A stretch of 64,000 nucleotides of DNA, taken from NCBI RefSeq assembly GCF_000423585.1, contig NZ_AUIG01000008.1:62001-126000 (forward strand). Direction: 5' to 3'. This document shows positions 42,498 to 52,220 of the stretch, one piece after another. A program made the translations under genes and the position numbers. Origin of the DNA: Salinimicrobium xinjiangense DSM 19287. GTDB taxonomy: Bacteria > Bacteroidota > Bacteroidia > Flavobacteriales > Flavobacteriaceae. Position 1 is the stretch's first letter. Every line of letters starts with the position of its first letter. The notes beneath the pieces are model-generated. The model did not search any database. It was given only the letters and a program-made list of their open reading frames with translations, and was not told the origin of the DNA.

Positions 42498-43862
42498 TTA
42501 TTCAGGAAAATCTGTAACTGTTGGAGTTGCCAGAGAAACAATTCTCCAGTTATCTGTATAGACCTGAACAGAAGTTTCTGAAGAAGGGAATTCCACATCA
42601 GTGCCATATTCCGGAAGCTGATTTAGATTAAAATCAGAGTTCTCAAAGAAGATCCCAAAGTTTTTGTAAGTAGCAGATTCCCGATACTGTAAAACATCTC
42701 CAAAAGTATAATCGCCTCCATCATTGAACATGTAGAAATCTGTAAGAGGAATGGTGACCGTAGTCCATTCTTGGGTTTCAAAGGGTACCACCTCGCCATC
42801 AACAATCCATGGCACATAATTATACACTCCTCCGCTCCATTCGCCACCGTTAAAATTGTTTATCAACATAATTTTCAGAAATCCCGAACCGGCCCAAGCT
42901 TCAGGAACAAAAACGTCGAATTGAAAAGCCACCTCATCCAAAGGAGTATCTGCCGGAATCATAGGAGTAAGCTGTGAACGCCAGTTTTCCTCACCTGATG
43001 TCCAGACTTCAGACAAACGATTTTTCCCGCCAGCAAATGTTGCACCATCGGCAGGACCATGAGGCACATAGTTCCCTTGGGAAACATGCCCTTCACCAAG
43101 CGACTCAGATTTAAGATCCTCACTGGTAATATTAGTTCCCCATTCTCCCATAGTTCCTTTTCCATCAAAGTTTAAAATAACGCCTTGTTCGACGTTAAAG
43201 AAAGCAGGAGAATAAGCTACTCCGTTTGCAGTTTCAACATATATTGATCCACCGGCTTCAGATATTCCTTCGGGAACAGTTACTGTAAAGAATTCACCAT
43301 CTTCCTCGTCGTAGGAGATTCCCTGAATTACCTCAATATCTCCCGGAAATACTACTCTGCTAACCTCCACCAATCCTGTTCCATACACGGTAATTTCTTC
43401 TCCCGCCTTAGGCAAAGTGTGCGAAACGCTGCTAATAGTAGGTGCCGAAGATCGTATCTCGAAGTTAATTGTTGTTTCAGTATTATCTTTTACCAGACGA
43501 ATAGTATTACGTACGTCTTCCTCAGCCTCGGAAACAGGAGTATCCTGGGAAACACGTATGAGCATGGAGTTGTCGGAAACATATACCGGATTAAAATGTG
43601 TGGGATAGCCATTGATATAAACCCTTTTAACCCCTGTAAATCCGGAACCTTCAAGACGCAACAGTTGACCCAGGCGGGCAAAGTCCACTTCTCTGTCTGG
43701 CACGCTTGAATCGACATCCTGAAGATATACCGCATTAACAGTTATATCACTTCCGTCAACCTCATCGTCACTGGAACAGGCTGTAAAGAACAATCCGAAA
43801 AGGAAGATTCCCATTACAGAGATCCGGCTCCAGTATGTTTTTTTTAAAATATTATCCTTCAT
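42498..43862 (-). CDS. Surface glycan-binding protein, lipoprotein (SGBP, SusE/F position)
   Basis: A 454-residue outer-surface lipoprotein (lipobox FFTACS, Cys29) with no catalytic motif. Tandem IPT/TIG-like beta domains can be read in the N-terminal half: LLRLEGSGFTGVKRVYINGYP and PKAGEEITVYGTGLVEVSRVVFPG. The C-terminal ~230 residues form a xylan/xyloglucan-binding type domain rich in Trp and Tyr. Its position third in the susC-susD operon is where surface glycan-binding proteins sit. It should hold xylan near the transporter for GH10. The ligand is inferred from the neighbouring enzymes. Confidence 0.88.
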   Translation of the reverse strand: MKDNILKKTYWSRISVMGIFLFGLFFTACSSDDEVDGSDITVNAVYLQDVDSSVPDREVDFARLGQLLRLEGSGFTGVKRVYINGYPTHFNPVYVSDNSMLIRVSQDTPVSEAEEDVRNTIRLVKDNTETTINFEIRSSAPTISSVSHTLPKAGEEITVYGTGLVEVSRVVFPGDIEVIQGISYDEEDGEFFTVTVPEGISEAGGSIYVETANGVAYSPAFFNVEQGVILNFDGKGTMGEWGTNITSEDLKSESLGEGHVSQGNYVPHGPADGATFAGGKNRLSEVWTSGEENWRSQLTPMIPADTPLDEVAFQFDVFVPEAWAGSGFLKIMLINNFNGGEWSGGVYNYVPWIVDGEVVPFETQEWTTVTIPLTDFYMFNDGGDYTFGDVLQYRESATYKNFGIFFENSDFNLNQLPEYGTDVEFPSSETSVQVYTDNWRIVSLATPTVTDFPE

Positions 43863-43898
43863 CTTATAATTGATTTAATTTTTGATATCAGATTTACA

Positions 43899-45530
43899 TT
43901 AGAACAGTTCATCAGTTATTCTCTCTTCAGTGAATTCATAGGGTACAGGAGCTTCTCGAAGTAAAGGATTTTGTACTACCTCAGATTCTGGATATGGTAA
44001 GAAGAAAATACTTGGATCTGGATCTGCAACAGCTCGTGTACCCGCGTCAACAGTTTCATCTATAGTTACTGTATTTGTTGCAGCGTTATAAGTAAAGGGA
44101 ATTATTACAGCTCTTTCCTGGTTATCTATGTAGTTAATCACTTCCTGTTGCTCATAATACGACCATCTTACCAGGTCATACCAAAATTGCCCTTCTAAAG
44201 CCAACTCAACTCTCCTCTCGTGTAAAATATCTTCAAAGTTAAGACTGGATTTAGGTTCCAGGCCTGCTCTTTCACGAAGTTCATTGACGTACATCAAAGC
44301 TGTAGCATCACTTGTTGAGGAATTATTGCCGAGTACTGCTTCAGCATAATTGAGGTAAACTTCTCCCAATCTTAACATATAAGTATTCAACCCTGAATTC
44401 ATCCTGGAAATAGCCGGATTGTCTTTATTGGAACCTACAACACCTTTTTTCACGTTTACATAGGTGTTTTCATGTTCCACAAGGTAACCACCATTGGCTT
44501 TATTTATTTCCGGATAAAAATCTCCATCTGCCATCCATGTAGCTTTGCGACGCTTGTCATTTCTTTCATATTCCAACAGGACATCATAAGTAGCACGTGT
44601 CCAGGCTCCCCAGGCGGCATCATCCCCGGTAATTTCCGATCCCAAAGCAAAATATGCCTGATGGGTATTATTAGCACCCCACTCTGCATTTGGCACCCAT
44701 TGAAGTGCAAACATTGATTCCTGATTGTTATTATTCTCTATTTTAAACAGGTCAGCATAATTGTTCATAAGTGCATAAGGGCCTTCATTTATAGCTTTTG
44801 CCGCTGCCATTTTCGCCAGGTCAAGAAGTTCCTGATTTCTTGAACCACTGTTGGGACCATCATGGAGACCGGAATATGAAAGGTACACACGTGACAACAT
44901 TCCATAGGCGGCATACCTCGTTAAACGGCCGGCCTGCCCTGCCTGCTCGGGAAGATATTTTGCTGCATATTCGAGATCTCTTAGAGCAAATTCAAAGACA
45001 TCATTTCTTGGCCTTTTTGGCACAAGTGGATTACTGATTATTTCCGCCTGACTGGTAGTTATAATAGCATCACCCCATAAAGAAGCTATGTACCAGTAAG
45101 CAACACCTCTCATAAAGCGTGCTTCTGCCATATAGCGGTTCTTTATCTCTTCATCAACGCTACTTCCCTGAATGGCAGAAATAGTATTATTTGACTGCTG
45201 AATGACCACGTAGAAGGATCTCCAGGCTTCCACCAGAGGACCTGTTAACCCGGTTTCGGTAAGGTCGCTAAAAGGATAGATGTAATCTGAATAAGGAGCA
45301 AACAGATTATACGACCGTCCATCTCCTAATCCAAAATAAAACTTGTCATTAAAGGAATGCCAAACTCTATTATATAACGGAGCTGTAGCCGCCCGGAAAT
45401 CTTGTTCAGAGGTGAAGAAATTTTCTTTCGCTATTTGATCGTTTGGTTCTACATCCAGGCTACAACTGTAAGAGCCAATGAAGAAGCTTCCTACAAAAAG
45501 TGTTTGAAATATTTTTTTCATATTCATCAC
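43899..45530 (-). CDS. SusD/RagB-family nutrient-binding outer-membrane lipoprotein
   Basis: A 543-residue SusD-like protein, the lid that binds oligosaccharides over the SusC barrel. The lipoprotein Cys23 is in GSYSCSLDVEP. SusD hallmarks are NFFTSEQDFRAATAPLYNRVW near the N-terminus, the TPR-type helices with EARFMRGVAYWYIASLWGDA, and the C-terminal LNFEDILHERRVELALEGQFWYDLVRW. It begins 9 bp after susC stops and forms the transport complex with it. The xylo-oligosaccharide ligand is inferred from the locus. Confidence 0.95.
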   Translation of the reverse strand: MMNMKKIFQTLFVGSFFIGSYSCSLDVEPNDQIAKENFFTSEQDFRAATAPLYNRVWHSFNDKFYFGLGDGRSYNLFAPYSDYIYPFSDLTETGLTGPLVEAWRSFYVVIQQSNNTISAIQGSSVDEEIKNRYMAEARFMRGVAYWYIASLWGDAIITTSQAEIISNPLVPKRPRNDVFEFALRDLEYAAKYLPEQAGQAGRLTRYAAYGMLSRVYLSYSGLHDGPNSGSRNQELLDLAKMAAAKAINEGPYALMNNYADLFKIENNNNQESMFALQWVPNAEWGANNTHQAYFALGSEITGDDAAWGAWTRATYDVLLEYERNDKRRKATWMADGDFYPEINKANGGYLVEHENTYVNVKKGVVGSNKDNPAISRMNSGLNTYMLRLGEVYLNYAEAVLGNNSSTSDATALMYVNELRERAGLEPKSSLNFEDILHERRVELALEGQFWYDLVRWSYYEQQEVINYIDNQERAVIIPFTYNAATNTVTIDETVDAGTRAVADPDPSIFFLPYPESEVVQNPLLREAPVPYEFTEERITDELF

Positions 45531-45539
45531 AGTATTTTT

Positions 45540-48500
45540 TTAAAAATTCAAGTTTAAGCCAACGGTATAAATTCGTGGCGAAGGATATCGCCCATTATCA
45601 ATTCCTGTAAGAAGTGCATCCTGATTTATGGCTCCTATTTCAGGATCAAAACCGGAGTAGTTCGTAAAGGTGTGGACATTCTGTAAATTAGTATAGATCT
45701 TAAAATTATCAAGACCAATTCTCTCCACCCAATCTGTCGGGAATCTGTATCCAAAGGAGATATTCTGAATTCGCAGATAAGAACCATCTTCTAAAAATCT
45801 ATCACTAAACCTGAAATTAGAAGTGGAGGCCGCCGAAGAAGCAGCAATTCTCGGCATACGAGGATCTCCACCTATAATTTCCACATTGCGATAGTCATTC
45901 GGTCCATTGGGATCAATTAACGCTAACTCGGCATATCCTAAAGCAGATCTTAGTAAGTTAGTATTTTCCCTCGGATTTTCTAAGAACCTCCTTTGATAGT
46001 TTACCACTTCATTTCCGTAAACACCAGACAATTGAACATTGAGATCAAAACCTTTGTATCTAAAAGAATTTCCAATTCCAAAAGTAAAATCCGGATGAGG
46101 GTTGCCTATGTAATCACGATCTTGTTCATTGATTACACCATCGTTGTTCATATCCTTGAACCTGTAATCTCCAATCCAAACACCGTTCTCTCCGATTTCC
46201 ATTCCTTCCGGCAGAGCCGTGGGCACTATTTCACCTGCCTCATTCCTATAGTAGAAATCTGTAGCTTCTTCAAACCGGCCAATAACCTTGTACCCATAAA
46301 ACTGACCAATGGGTTTACCTACTGCCGTTCTGGTAACAATGGTTATGTCCGATCCCTCTTGAAGGGTCCGGTTCAAAATTCCTGTTTCGGTTGCTAAAGC
46401 CAGAACTTCATTCCTGTTTAGTGTAAAAACAAGATTTGATCTCCAGGCGAAATCATCTGAATCCACGTTAACGGTGTTTAGTGTAAATTCAACTCCTTTG
46501 TTTTCGAGAGAACCAATATTCACATAAGGAGCAGAGGTTGCACCTACACCAGATGTTCCTGAATAATCGGGATATGGTGCAAGGAGTAACAGATCTTCTG
46601 TCTTCTTATAATAAACATCTGCAATAAATTCTAAACGATTATTAAACATGTTAAGGTCTAAACCAAGGTTACTTGAGTAGGTAGTCTCCCACTGTAGATC
46701 CGGGTTCGCAGTATTAGCGGCCAACAGCCCTGCTCCAAAGGGAGTGGGATATGCAGCATAAATGGAGGTAAATGCATAGTTAGGAACACTCTGGTTTCCA
46801 ACAGCACCATATCCTAGGCGCAATTTCAAATTATTGATAGTATTGTTATCGGCGAGGAATTCTTCATTCGAAATTCTCCAGGCTAGCGCTGCAGAGGGAA
46901 ACCATCCCCATCTGTTTTCTTCCGCAAATTTCGAAGAGCCATCGTATCTCAAAGTGGCAGTTAGTAAATATCTGTCATCAAATGAGTAAAAAGCTCTTGT
47001 AAAATAGGAATTAAGCGAACTTTTAAAGCTGGCGTTAGAATTCCTCGCAGTAGTAGCATCACCCGCATTTAAATCTGTTGCACCATTTGTTAGGTAACCT
47101 GTGCGGTAACCATACAGACTTTCCCAGAAAGACTCCTGATATTCCTGTCCAAAAATGGCATTTACACTGTGAATTCCAAAAGTGCGATCATAGGTAAGAA
47201 CATTACGAAAGTTATAGTACTTACTGAAGTTTTTGGACCTGCTACCTTCCCTGACATCATTTACAATTGCTCCGAATGTATAGGAAGGATTAAAAGTGTA
47301 ACCATTTGACATTCCATAATCAATGGAATACTCAGATCTTAATTTAAGACCTTTAATGATTTCCAGTTCCGCGTAAGTATTCGCTCTGATATTTGCGTTT
47401 TCGTTGCGATTCTCCCTGATACTAGCTAAACCTACCGGATTGTTTTGTACAAATTCATCTGTGATAGGACCATCAAAAGAACCTTCAGCATTTCGTACGG
47501 CGACATTAGGCGTCTGCTTTAAGGCGGTGAGGATCAGGGCCTGATCAGAGAATGTTGTGTTCTGATTTATGTTACTGAAAGCAAAGTTAATTCCTGTTTT
47601 GAGGTATTCTTTAACCTGCGTATCAAACAAACCTCTTAGGTTCAATCGATCAAAAGAGGACCCCAACGCGATCCCTTCCTGGTCTAAATAACCAACACTC
47701 ATGGAATAGCTGTTTCTCTCATTTCCTCCCGAAACTGAAAGGTTATAGCTTTGCATCATGGCTCTGTCAAACATTTCCTCCTGCCAATCGGTCCCATCTC
47801 CCAGTAGGTCGGGGCGTATAAAGAATGGATCCTGCTGAACAATACCCAGATCTGCTCTTGTATTTTTGTGTATAGCATACTCCTGAAGATTTAGCATATC
47901 CAGTTTATTAGGCAATTCCTGAAATCCGGTATAGCTGTCAAAGTTAACTCTCATCTCTCCAGCCTGTCCTCTTTTGGTGGTAATAAGAATAACCCCGTTT
48001 GCCGCTCTAGAACCATAAATAGCCGTGGCAGAAGCATCTTTTAAGATATCAATTGAAGCAATATCAGATGGGTTAATAGAGGCAAAGGCATTTTGACCAC
48101 CTTGCCCTGTATTACTATCCACTATAACTCCATCTATAACAAAAATTGGTTCGTTAGATCCGGTGATGGAGCTTATCCCTCGTATACGAATAGAAGAACT
48201 TCCTCCGGGAGCTCCACTGTTTTGCTGTATTTGCACCCCTGCAGCACGTCCCTGCAGAACTTGATCGACCGTTGTGGGAATTGACTCCTCCAGAGCCTCG
48301 CTGGAAACGGAGACCATTGCACCCGTGACATCACTTCGTTTCATTGTACCATACCCAACTACCACAACTTCATCTAAGGTTGAAACGTCTGGTATTAAGG
48401 TAACATTGATTTCCGACTGATTATTAACAGGAATTTCTTCTGTAACAAAACCAACGTAACTATAAACCAGTACCCCATTTGCTGGAACGTCGGTTATAAT

Positions 48501-48713
48501 GTAATTACCGTCAAAATCTGTAATCACTCCATTAGTAGTTCCCTTTAATAGTACAGTCACTCCTGGTAACGGACCACTTTCATCAGTGACGGTTCCTGTA
48601 ACTGTTGTGGTCTGCGCGAAGGCAGTAAAACTAATTAGGCTCAAAAGAAGAAAGATGGAAACACTTCGAATCTTAGAGCGTAATTCGCTGATTAAAAGAT
48701 TTGTCATTGTCAA
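45540..48713 (-). CDS. SusC/RagA-family TonB-linked outer-membrane transporter
   Basis: A 1057-residue TonB-dependent transporter for oligosaccharides. A signal peptide (ISFTAFAQ) is followed by a carboxypeptidase-regulatory-like domain (VTGTVTDESGPLPGVTVLLKG). The TonB box region (VVVVGYGTMKRSDVTGA) comes next, then the plug (LQGRAAGVQIQQNSGAPGG, IRIRGISSITGSNEPIFVIDG, then the YGSRAANGVILITTK segment). A long beta-barrel ends in the aromatic residue F. It heads the four-gene operon. A promoter with a LacI-type palindrome overlapping its start point lies about 95 bp upstream, and a second copy is 540 bp further up. Confidence 0.96.
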   Translation of the reverse strand: MTMTNLLISELRSKIRSVSIFLLLSLISFTAFAQTTTVTGTVTDESGPLPGVTVLLKGTTNGVITDFDGNYIITDVPANGVLVYSYVGFVTEEIPVNNQSEINVTLIPDVSTLDEVVVVGYGTMKRSDVTGAMVSVSSEALEESIPTTVDQVLQGRAAGVQIQQNSGAPGGSSSIRIRGISSITGSNEPIFVIDGVIVDSNTGQGGQNAFASINPSDIASIDILKDASATAIYGSRAANGVILITTKRGQAGEMRVNFDSYTGFQELPNKLDMLNLQEYAIHKNTRADLGIVQQDPFFIRPDLLGDGTDWQEEMFDRAMMQSYNLSVSGGNERNSYSMSVGYLDQEGIALGSSFDRLNLRGLFDTQVKEYLKTGINFAFSNINQNTTFSDQALILTALKQTPNVAVRNAEGSFDGPITDEFVQNNPVGLASIRENRNENANIRANTYAELEIIKGLKLRSEYSIDYGMSNGYTFNPSYTFGAIVNDVREGSRSKNFSKYYNFRNVLTYDRTFGIHSVNAIFGQEYQESFWESLYGYRTGYLTNGATDLNAGDATTARNSNASFKSSLNSYFTRAFYSFDDRYLLTATLRYDGSSKFAEENRWGWFPSAALAWRISNEEFLADNNTINNLKLRLGYGAVGNQSVPNYAFTSIYAAYPTPFGAGLLAANTANPDLQWETTYSSNLGLDLNMFNNRLEFIADVYYKKTEDLLLLAPYPDYSGTSGVGATSAPYVNIGSLENKGVEFTLNTVNVDSDDFAWRSNLVFTLNRNEVLALATETGILNRTLQEGSDITIVTRTAVGKPIGQFYGYKVIGRFEEATDFYYRNEAGEIVPTALPEGMEIGENGVWIGDYRFKDMNNDGVINEQDRDYIGNPHPDFTFGIGNSFRYKGFDLNVQLSGVYGNEVVNYQRRFLENPRENTNLLRSALGYAELALIDPNGPNDYRNVEIIGGDPRMPRIAASSAASTSNFRFSDRFLEDGSYLRIQNISFGYRFPTDWVERIGLDNFKIYTNLQNVHTFTNYSGFDPEIGAINQDALLTGIDNGRYPSPRIYTVGLNLNF

Positions 48714-48791
48714 GTTTTATTTAATAATAAATTGTAAAAAAAAGTTAGTTGGTAATTTGGAAAAATTGCAATCCTTTTTACTGATTTTACG

Positions 48792-48801
48792 AAATCGATT
48801 G
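48792..48801. promoter_or_regulatory. Proximal LacI-type operator at susC
   Basis: AAATCGATTG lies within a larger inverted repeat GAAATC-GATT-GATTTC (48791-48806), just downstream of the candidate -7 box. It therefore overlaps the expected transcription start, a repressing position. Confidence 0.55.
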
Positions 48802-48807
48802 ATTTCC

Positions 48808-48835
48808 TAAAGGTAAGTTAAAAAGTCTAAACAAA
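48808..48835 (-). promoter_or_regulatory. Candidate susC promoter
   Basis: Minus-strand TACCTTTA (48815-48808) is one base off the TAnnTTTG consensus. A TTTG (48835-48832) lies 16 bp upstream, shorter than the usual ~19, so the -33 call is weak. Confidence 0.45.
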
Positions 48836-49330
48836 TATATTTTTAGATCAAGAAAATGACTAACATTTTTGTTGCAACTTTCTATAAATTTTGAAGCATT
48901 TCCTACTAAATACCGCTATTGTGGTCCATAAAAAGATGTTGTCTGAGTATGTCTTTAAAGTGCTATCTCTTTTTAACACAAATCAGGAGAAAAAGCCTGT
49001 TCATTAAGATCCATCTCCACTTATTTTACTTAAGCTTCATTGATTTCAGATGTTGATTAACAGCATAGTCCCTCTAAAAGATAAATAAGAGTTATTGAAG
49101 AATGGTTGGAATTGACTCAAGGGAAGAAAAGACCTCAGTGTAGAAGACCATAATCTGAATTAAGTTTTTTTTCAGCCTTTCAAATGAGAAAATTAGAAGC
49201 AATGAAATGGTTAGCCACTCTTCTGTAGCCTCTCAATAGTTGAATTAAAAGCTCACTATCTATTTTATAGCGCGCCGGCGGTTAATATGTAAAGGTTTAA
49301 AATTCTTTTAAGAAAAAAACTGCATCTAGT

Positions 49331-49340
49331 CAATCGATTG
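49331..49340. promoter_or_regulatory. Distal CAATCGATTG site upstream of susC
   Basis: A perfect copy of the palindrome, about 540 bp upstream of the proximal susC site and downstream of the GH43 gene. It could be an auxiliary operator for DNA looping. Confidence 0.5.
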
Positions 49341-49644
49341 CACGCTGAAAATGGAACTTTCCACAGTTATTATTCTGCTGAATTTGATCTGCTGCTGAAA
49401 GTGCAATATTTTCCGAATAACCTGAATAACCACTGGGATTTGCACATAACTAATTGATAAGAATTGAAAACTCTCTGCAATTAAAGGTCAGGCAAAGAAT
49501 TTCAATTGATGACCCTTACCTGAACAGCAGCGGTGCAAAGAAATTAAGGTTGTGCCGCCACCAGGAACCATGAGTTGTCTCGGCAGGACTCACAAAAGAT
49601 TTCTCTTTTTAATTCCGTTCCGATTTCTTTCCAATTAATGAGAT

Positions 49645-50613
49645 CTATTCCACAGCTTCCACCCCTTCTTCCGTTAGCTCTACCTTTTGAATAGTACCAT
49701 CTTCATTGTAATGCATATAATCTACAGCAATAGAACGACGATAGCTGCCTCCGGTAGGTAAAACTCCATTATGGTAAAAGAAATAATCCTTTCCTTTATA
49801 TTCAATAATCCCTGGATGTATTGTAAAACTGTTAGGAGCGCTGTCTGCGAGTATTCCCTGATACTCCCAGGGGCCTTCGGGACTGTTTGAGGTCGCATAT
49901 TCTATTCTTTCACGCTCTTCTCCCTGGCTGGCATATATTAAATAATACAGGTCATTCCTTTTGTATACCCATGGTCCCTCAATAAAGTTCTTTGGATTGA
50001 AATACCGAATAGGACCATCTAACTCGACCATATTATCTTTTAATTTGACCATTTTAAGACTTCCATTGCCCCAATACATATATGCCTGTCCATCATCATC
50101 TACAAACACTGAAGGATCTATATCATCCCACCCGTGGGGATTATCTGTGGTCATCTCATTATAAATTAAGGCCTCTCCCCTTGCATCCTTAAACGGTCCT
50201 AAAGGACTGTCAGCTACTGCTACCCCTATTGCTGCACCACCATCACTCCTGTCGTCGTCTTTATGAAAGGTCGAGACATAAAAATAGAATTTCCCATCCC
50301 TTTCTTCAACCTCGGCGGCATAGGCATCACCGATAGCCCAGGAAAAATCCTTAGGCGACAGTTTGGAACCGTGATTAATCCAGTTTTTCATGTCTATAGT
50401 AGAAAAAACCAACCAGTCTTTCATTTCGTAATTGTTTGACGCAACCGATGCTGTATCGTGACTCGTGTACAGGTATAAGGTATCATCATGTACAAGCGGT
50501 GCAGGATCTGCAGTAAAAACCTCATTAATAATGGGATTTTGAGCTTCCGACTGCTGGGGGGCAAGCGCTAACCCAATTCCTACCAACGCCAGCATTTTAA
50601 TTTTTAGATCCAT
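49645..50613 (-). CDS. GH43 glycosidase, exported
   Basis: A 322-residue single-domain GH43 enzyme, likely a beta-xylosidase or alpha-L-arabinofuranosidase. The signal peptide ends near QQSEAQ. The base Asp lies in FTADPAPLVHDDTLYLYTSHD, the middle Asp in DDIDPSVFVDDDGQAYMYW, and the catalytic acid in NFIEGPWVYKRNDLYYLIYA. It lacks the CBM6 and C-terminal domains of its two larger neighbours. It is the last gene of the minus-strand enzyme cluster, 181 bp after the GH43-CBM6 gene. No terminator hairpin was recognised after its stop. Confidence 0.88.
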   Translation of the reverse strand: MDLKIKMLALVGIGLALAPQQSEAQNPIINEVFTADPAPLVHDDTLYLYTSHDTASVASNNYEMKDWLVFSTIDMKNWINHGSKLSPKDFSWAIGDAYAAEVEERDGKFYFYVSTFHKDDDRSDGGAAIGVAVADSPLGPFKDARGEALIYNEMTTDNPHGWDDIDPSVFVDDDGQAYMYWGNGSLKMVKLKDNMVELDGPIRYFNPKNFIEGPWVYKRNDLYYLIYASQGEERERIEYATSNSPEGPWEYQGILADSAPNSFTIHPGIIEYKGKDYFFYHNGVLPTGGSYRRSIAVDYMHYNEDGTIQKVELTEEGVEAVE

Positions 50614-50794
50614 CGTTGTATAATTTGTTGTTTATAATCCTTTAAATTCATTACTCATACAGCGTTTCATGTCAGGCTCGCTCAATTGCTCCTTGTTTTC
50701 TCCGATTGCGTCTCAAAGAGGATTCTAAACATTGGCAGACATGACCTGAATCCGAACAAATTTTTCCCTTTAACGTGAATTTCAGCACTTCTAT

Positions 50795-52168
50795 TTATTT
50801 TTCAAATTGAACCCAATCCACCTCAACTCCGTCACCACTTATTAGTTGCACTATAAGATCCTGAACAGCTGTTGCTCCATTTTTAACCGGAGCCGTGAAA
50901 ACATCCCATTCTCCGCCTTTTTGAATGGTGACTTCGGAAAATCCCCGATCATCCTGTCCTGCCAGTTTTAAAGCTACAGCACCTCCAGACAGAGATCTCG
51001 CTCTTATTTTAACTTTTCCAGGACCTTCTATACCCAGATCAACCTGGTTATATCTTACCCAGGCATTGGGTTTATTTAAAACCACCTTCCATCCCTTAAA
51101 TGGATCAAGTCTGTCTAAAAAAACTGAAGCAGCTCCATAGTTGCTTTTGGAGCTATAGCGGTCGATCTGAATTTTGGCAGTGGCCGAAGTAGTTCCAATC
51201 CCTCGTTTGGTTGGAATAACTTTTCTAATATCTCCATTCTCTTCAAAGAATAAGATATCAGCCCGAATGGACCTGTTCTTGTCAAAATCTGGCGAAAGAT
51301 CATTATCGTGATAGAACAGGTACCATTGATCCTTATAATTAACTATTGAATGATGATTGGTCCAGGTACCGGAAGCGGATTCATCCATAATAACACCTTT
51401 GTGCCTGAAAGGGCCCATTGGATTATCCGACGTTCCATATTCCAGCCTTTCAGTATTATTGGCCACGTGCGGATAGGTCATATAATAAGTTCCGTTTCGT
51501 TCAAACACAAAAGGTCCTTCAATATGCCCTTTTTGAGGAATCTCCTCGAAAGTCTTAATTTCTGAGTCCAGCTCCAGCATATTATCCTTAAGTTTCACAC
51601 CATAGATTTCACCTCGGGACCAGTACAGATAAGCCTGCCCATCTTTATCTATAAAAACGTTGGGATCTATCCCTTCCACCCCTTTAATATGGTTTGGCTG
51701 CGGAGTATAGGGTCCGTCAGGTTTATCGGCGATTGCTACCCCGATGGAAAACCCCTTCTCCCCGGCTCCGGCGCCTTTGATTCTGGTTGGGAAATAGAAG
51801 TAGTATTTTCCATTTTTGGATACCGCATCTGGCGCCCACATACTGTAGGCTTCAGGGTCTGCCCAAGATACGTCTTTCTGATCCAGAATTTTTCCGTGGT
51901 CTGTCCAGTCTGTTAAGTTGTCAGAAGAAAACACGTGGTAATCGGCCATATTAAACCATTCGGCACGCCCTTCTCCTTCCGGAGGGACAATATCATGAGA
52001 GGGAAATACATATAGCCTTCCATTAAAAACTCTGGCCGTAGGATCTGCAGTAAACTGATCCATGATCAAAGGATTTTGTGCCCATGCCGGAAATGCCATA
52101 AAAGCAGCAAATAAACACAGAAGCAGGTTCAAATTGTTCTGCTTTATGAAAGTTTTGGTCATTATCAT
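50795..52168 (-). CDS. GH43 glycosidase with C-terminal CBM6, exported
   Basis: A 457-residue enzyme with a signal peptide ending AFPAWAQ. The GH43 propeller fills residues ~30-325, with the base Asp in FTADPTARVFNGRLYVFPSHD, a middle Asp in EGIDPNVFIDKDGQAYLYW and the acid Glu in GHIEGPFVFERNGTYYMTY. The last ~125 residues (IQIDRYSSKSNYGAASVFLD up to VEVDWVQFEK) match a family 6 carbohydrate-binding module, which typically binds xylan chain ends. Two start codons lie 6 bp apart (52168, 52162); I give the longer. It is 52 bp downstream of the GH10 stop. Confidence 0.9.
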   Translation of the reverse strand: MIMTKTFIKQNNLNLLLCLFAAFMAFPAWAQNPLIMDQFTADPTARVFNGRLYVFPSHDIVPPEGEGRAEWFNMADYHVFSSDNLTDWTDHGKILDQKDVSWADPEAYSMWAPDAVSKNGKYYFYFPTRIKGAGAGEKGFSIGVAIADKPDGPYTPQPNHIKGVEGIDPNVFIDKDGQAYLYWSRGEIYGVKLKDNMLELDSEIKTFEEIPQKGHIEGPFVFERNGTYYMTYPHVANNTERLEYGTSDNPMGPFRHKGVIMDESASGTWTNHHSIVNYKDQWYLFYHDNDLSPDFDKNRSIRADILFFEENGDIRKVIPTKRGIGTTSATAKIQIDRYSSKSNYGAASVFLDRLDPFKGWKVVLNKPNAWVRYNQVDLGIEGPGKVKIRARSLSGGAVALKLAGQDDRGFSEVTIQKGGEWDVFTAPVKNGATAVQDLIVQLISGDGVEVDWVQFEK

Positions 52169-52220
52169 CTTTAGAAAATTGCTTTGCGAATTGCTTTTTT
52201 TTGAAAGTATATATAAGCCT

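Larger units (their letters stand above)
48714..49644. other. 931-bp non-coding region upstream of susC
   Basis: The longest gap in the window. Apart from the susC promoter and two LacI-type palindromes I see no protein, tRNA or rRNA. Both strands are AT-rich with many stop codons. It may hold further regulatory sites for the hybrid sensor and a long susC leader, or decayed DNA. Confidence 0.55.

Noticed and set aside
50702-50712. CGATTGCG half-site upstream of the GH43 gene at 49,645
   Set aside because: Only one arm of the LacI-type palindrome is present.
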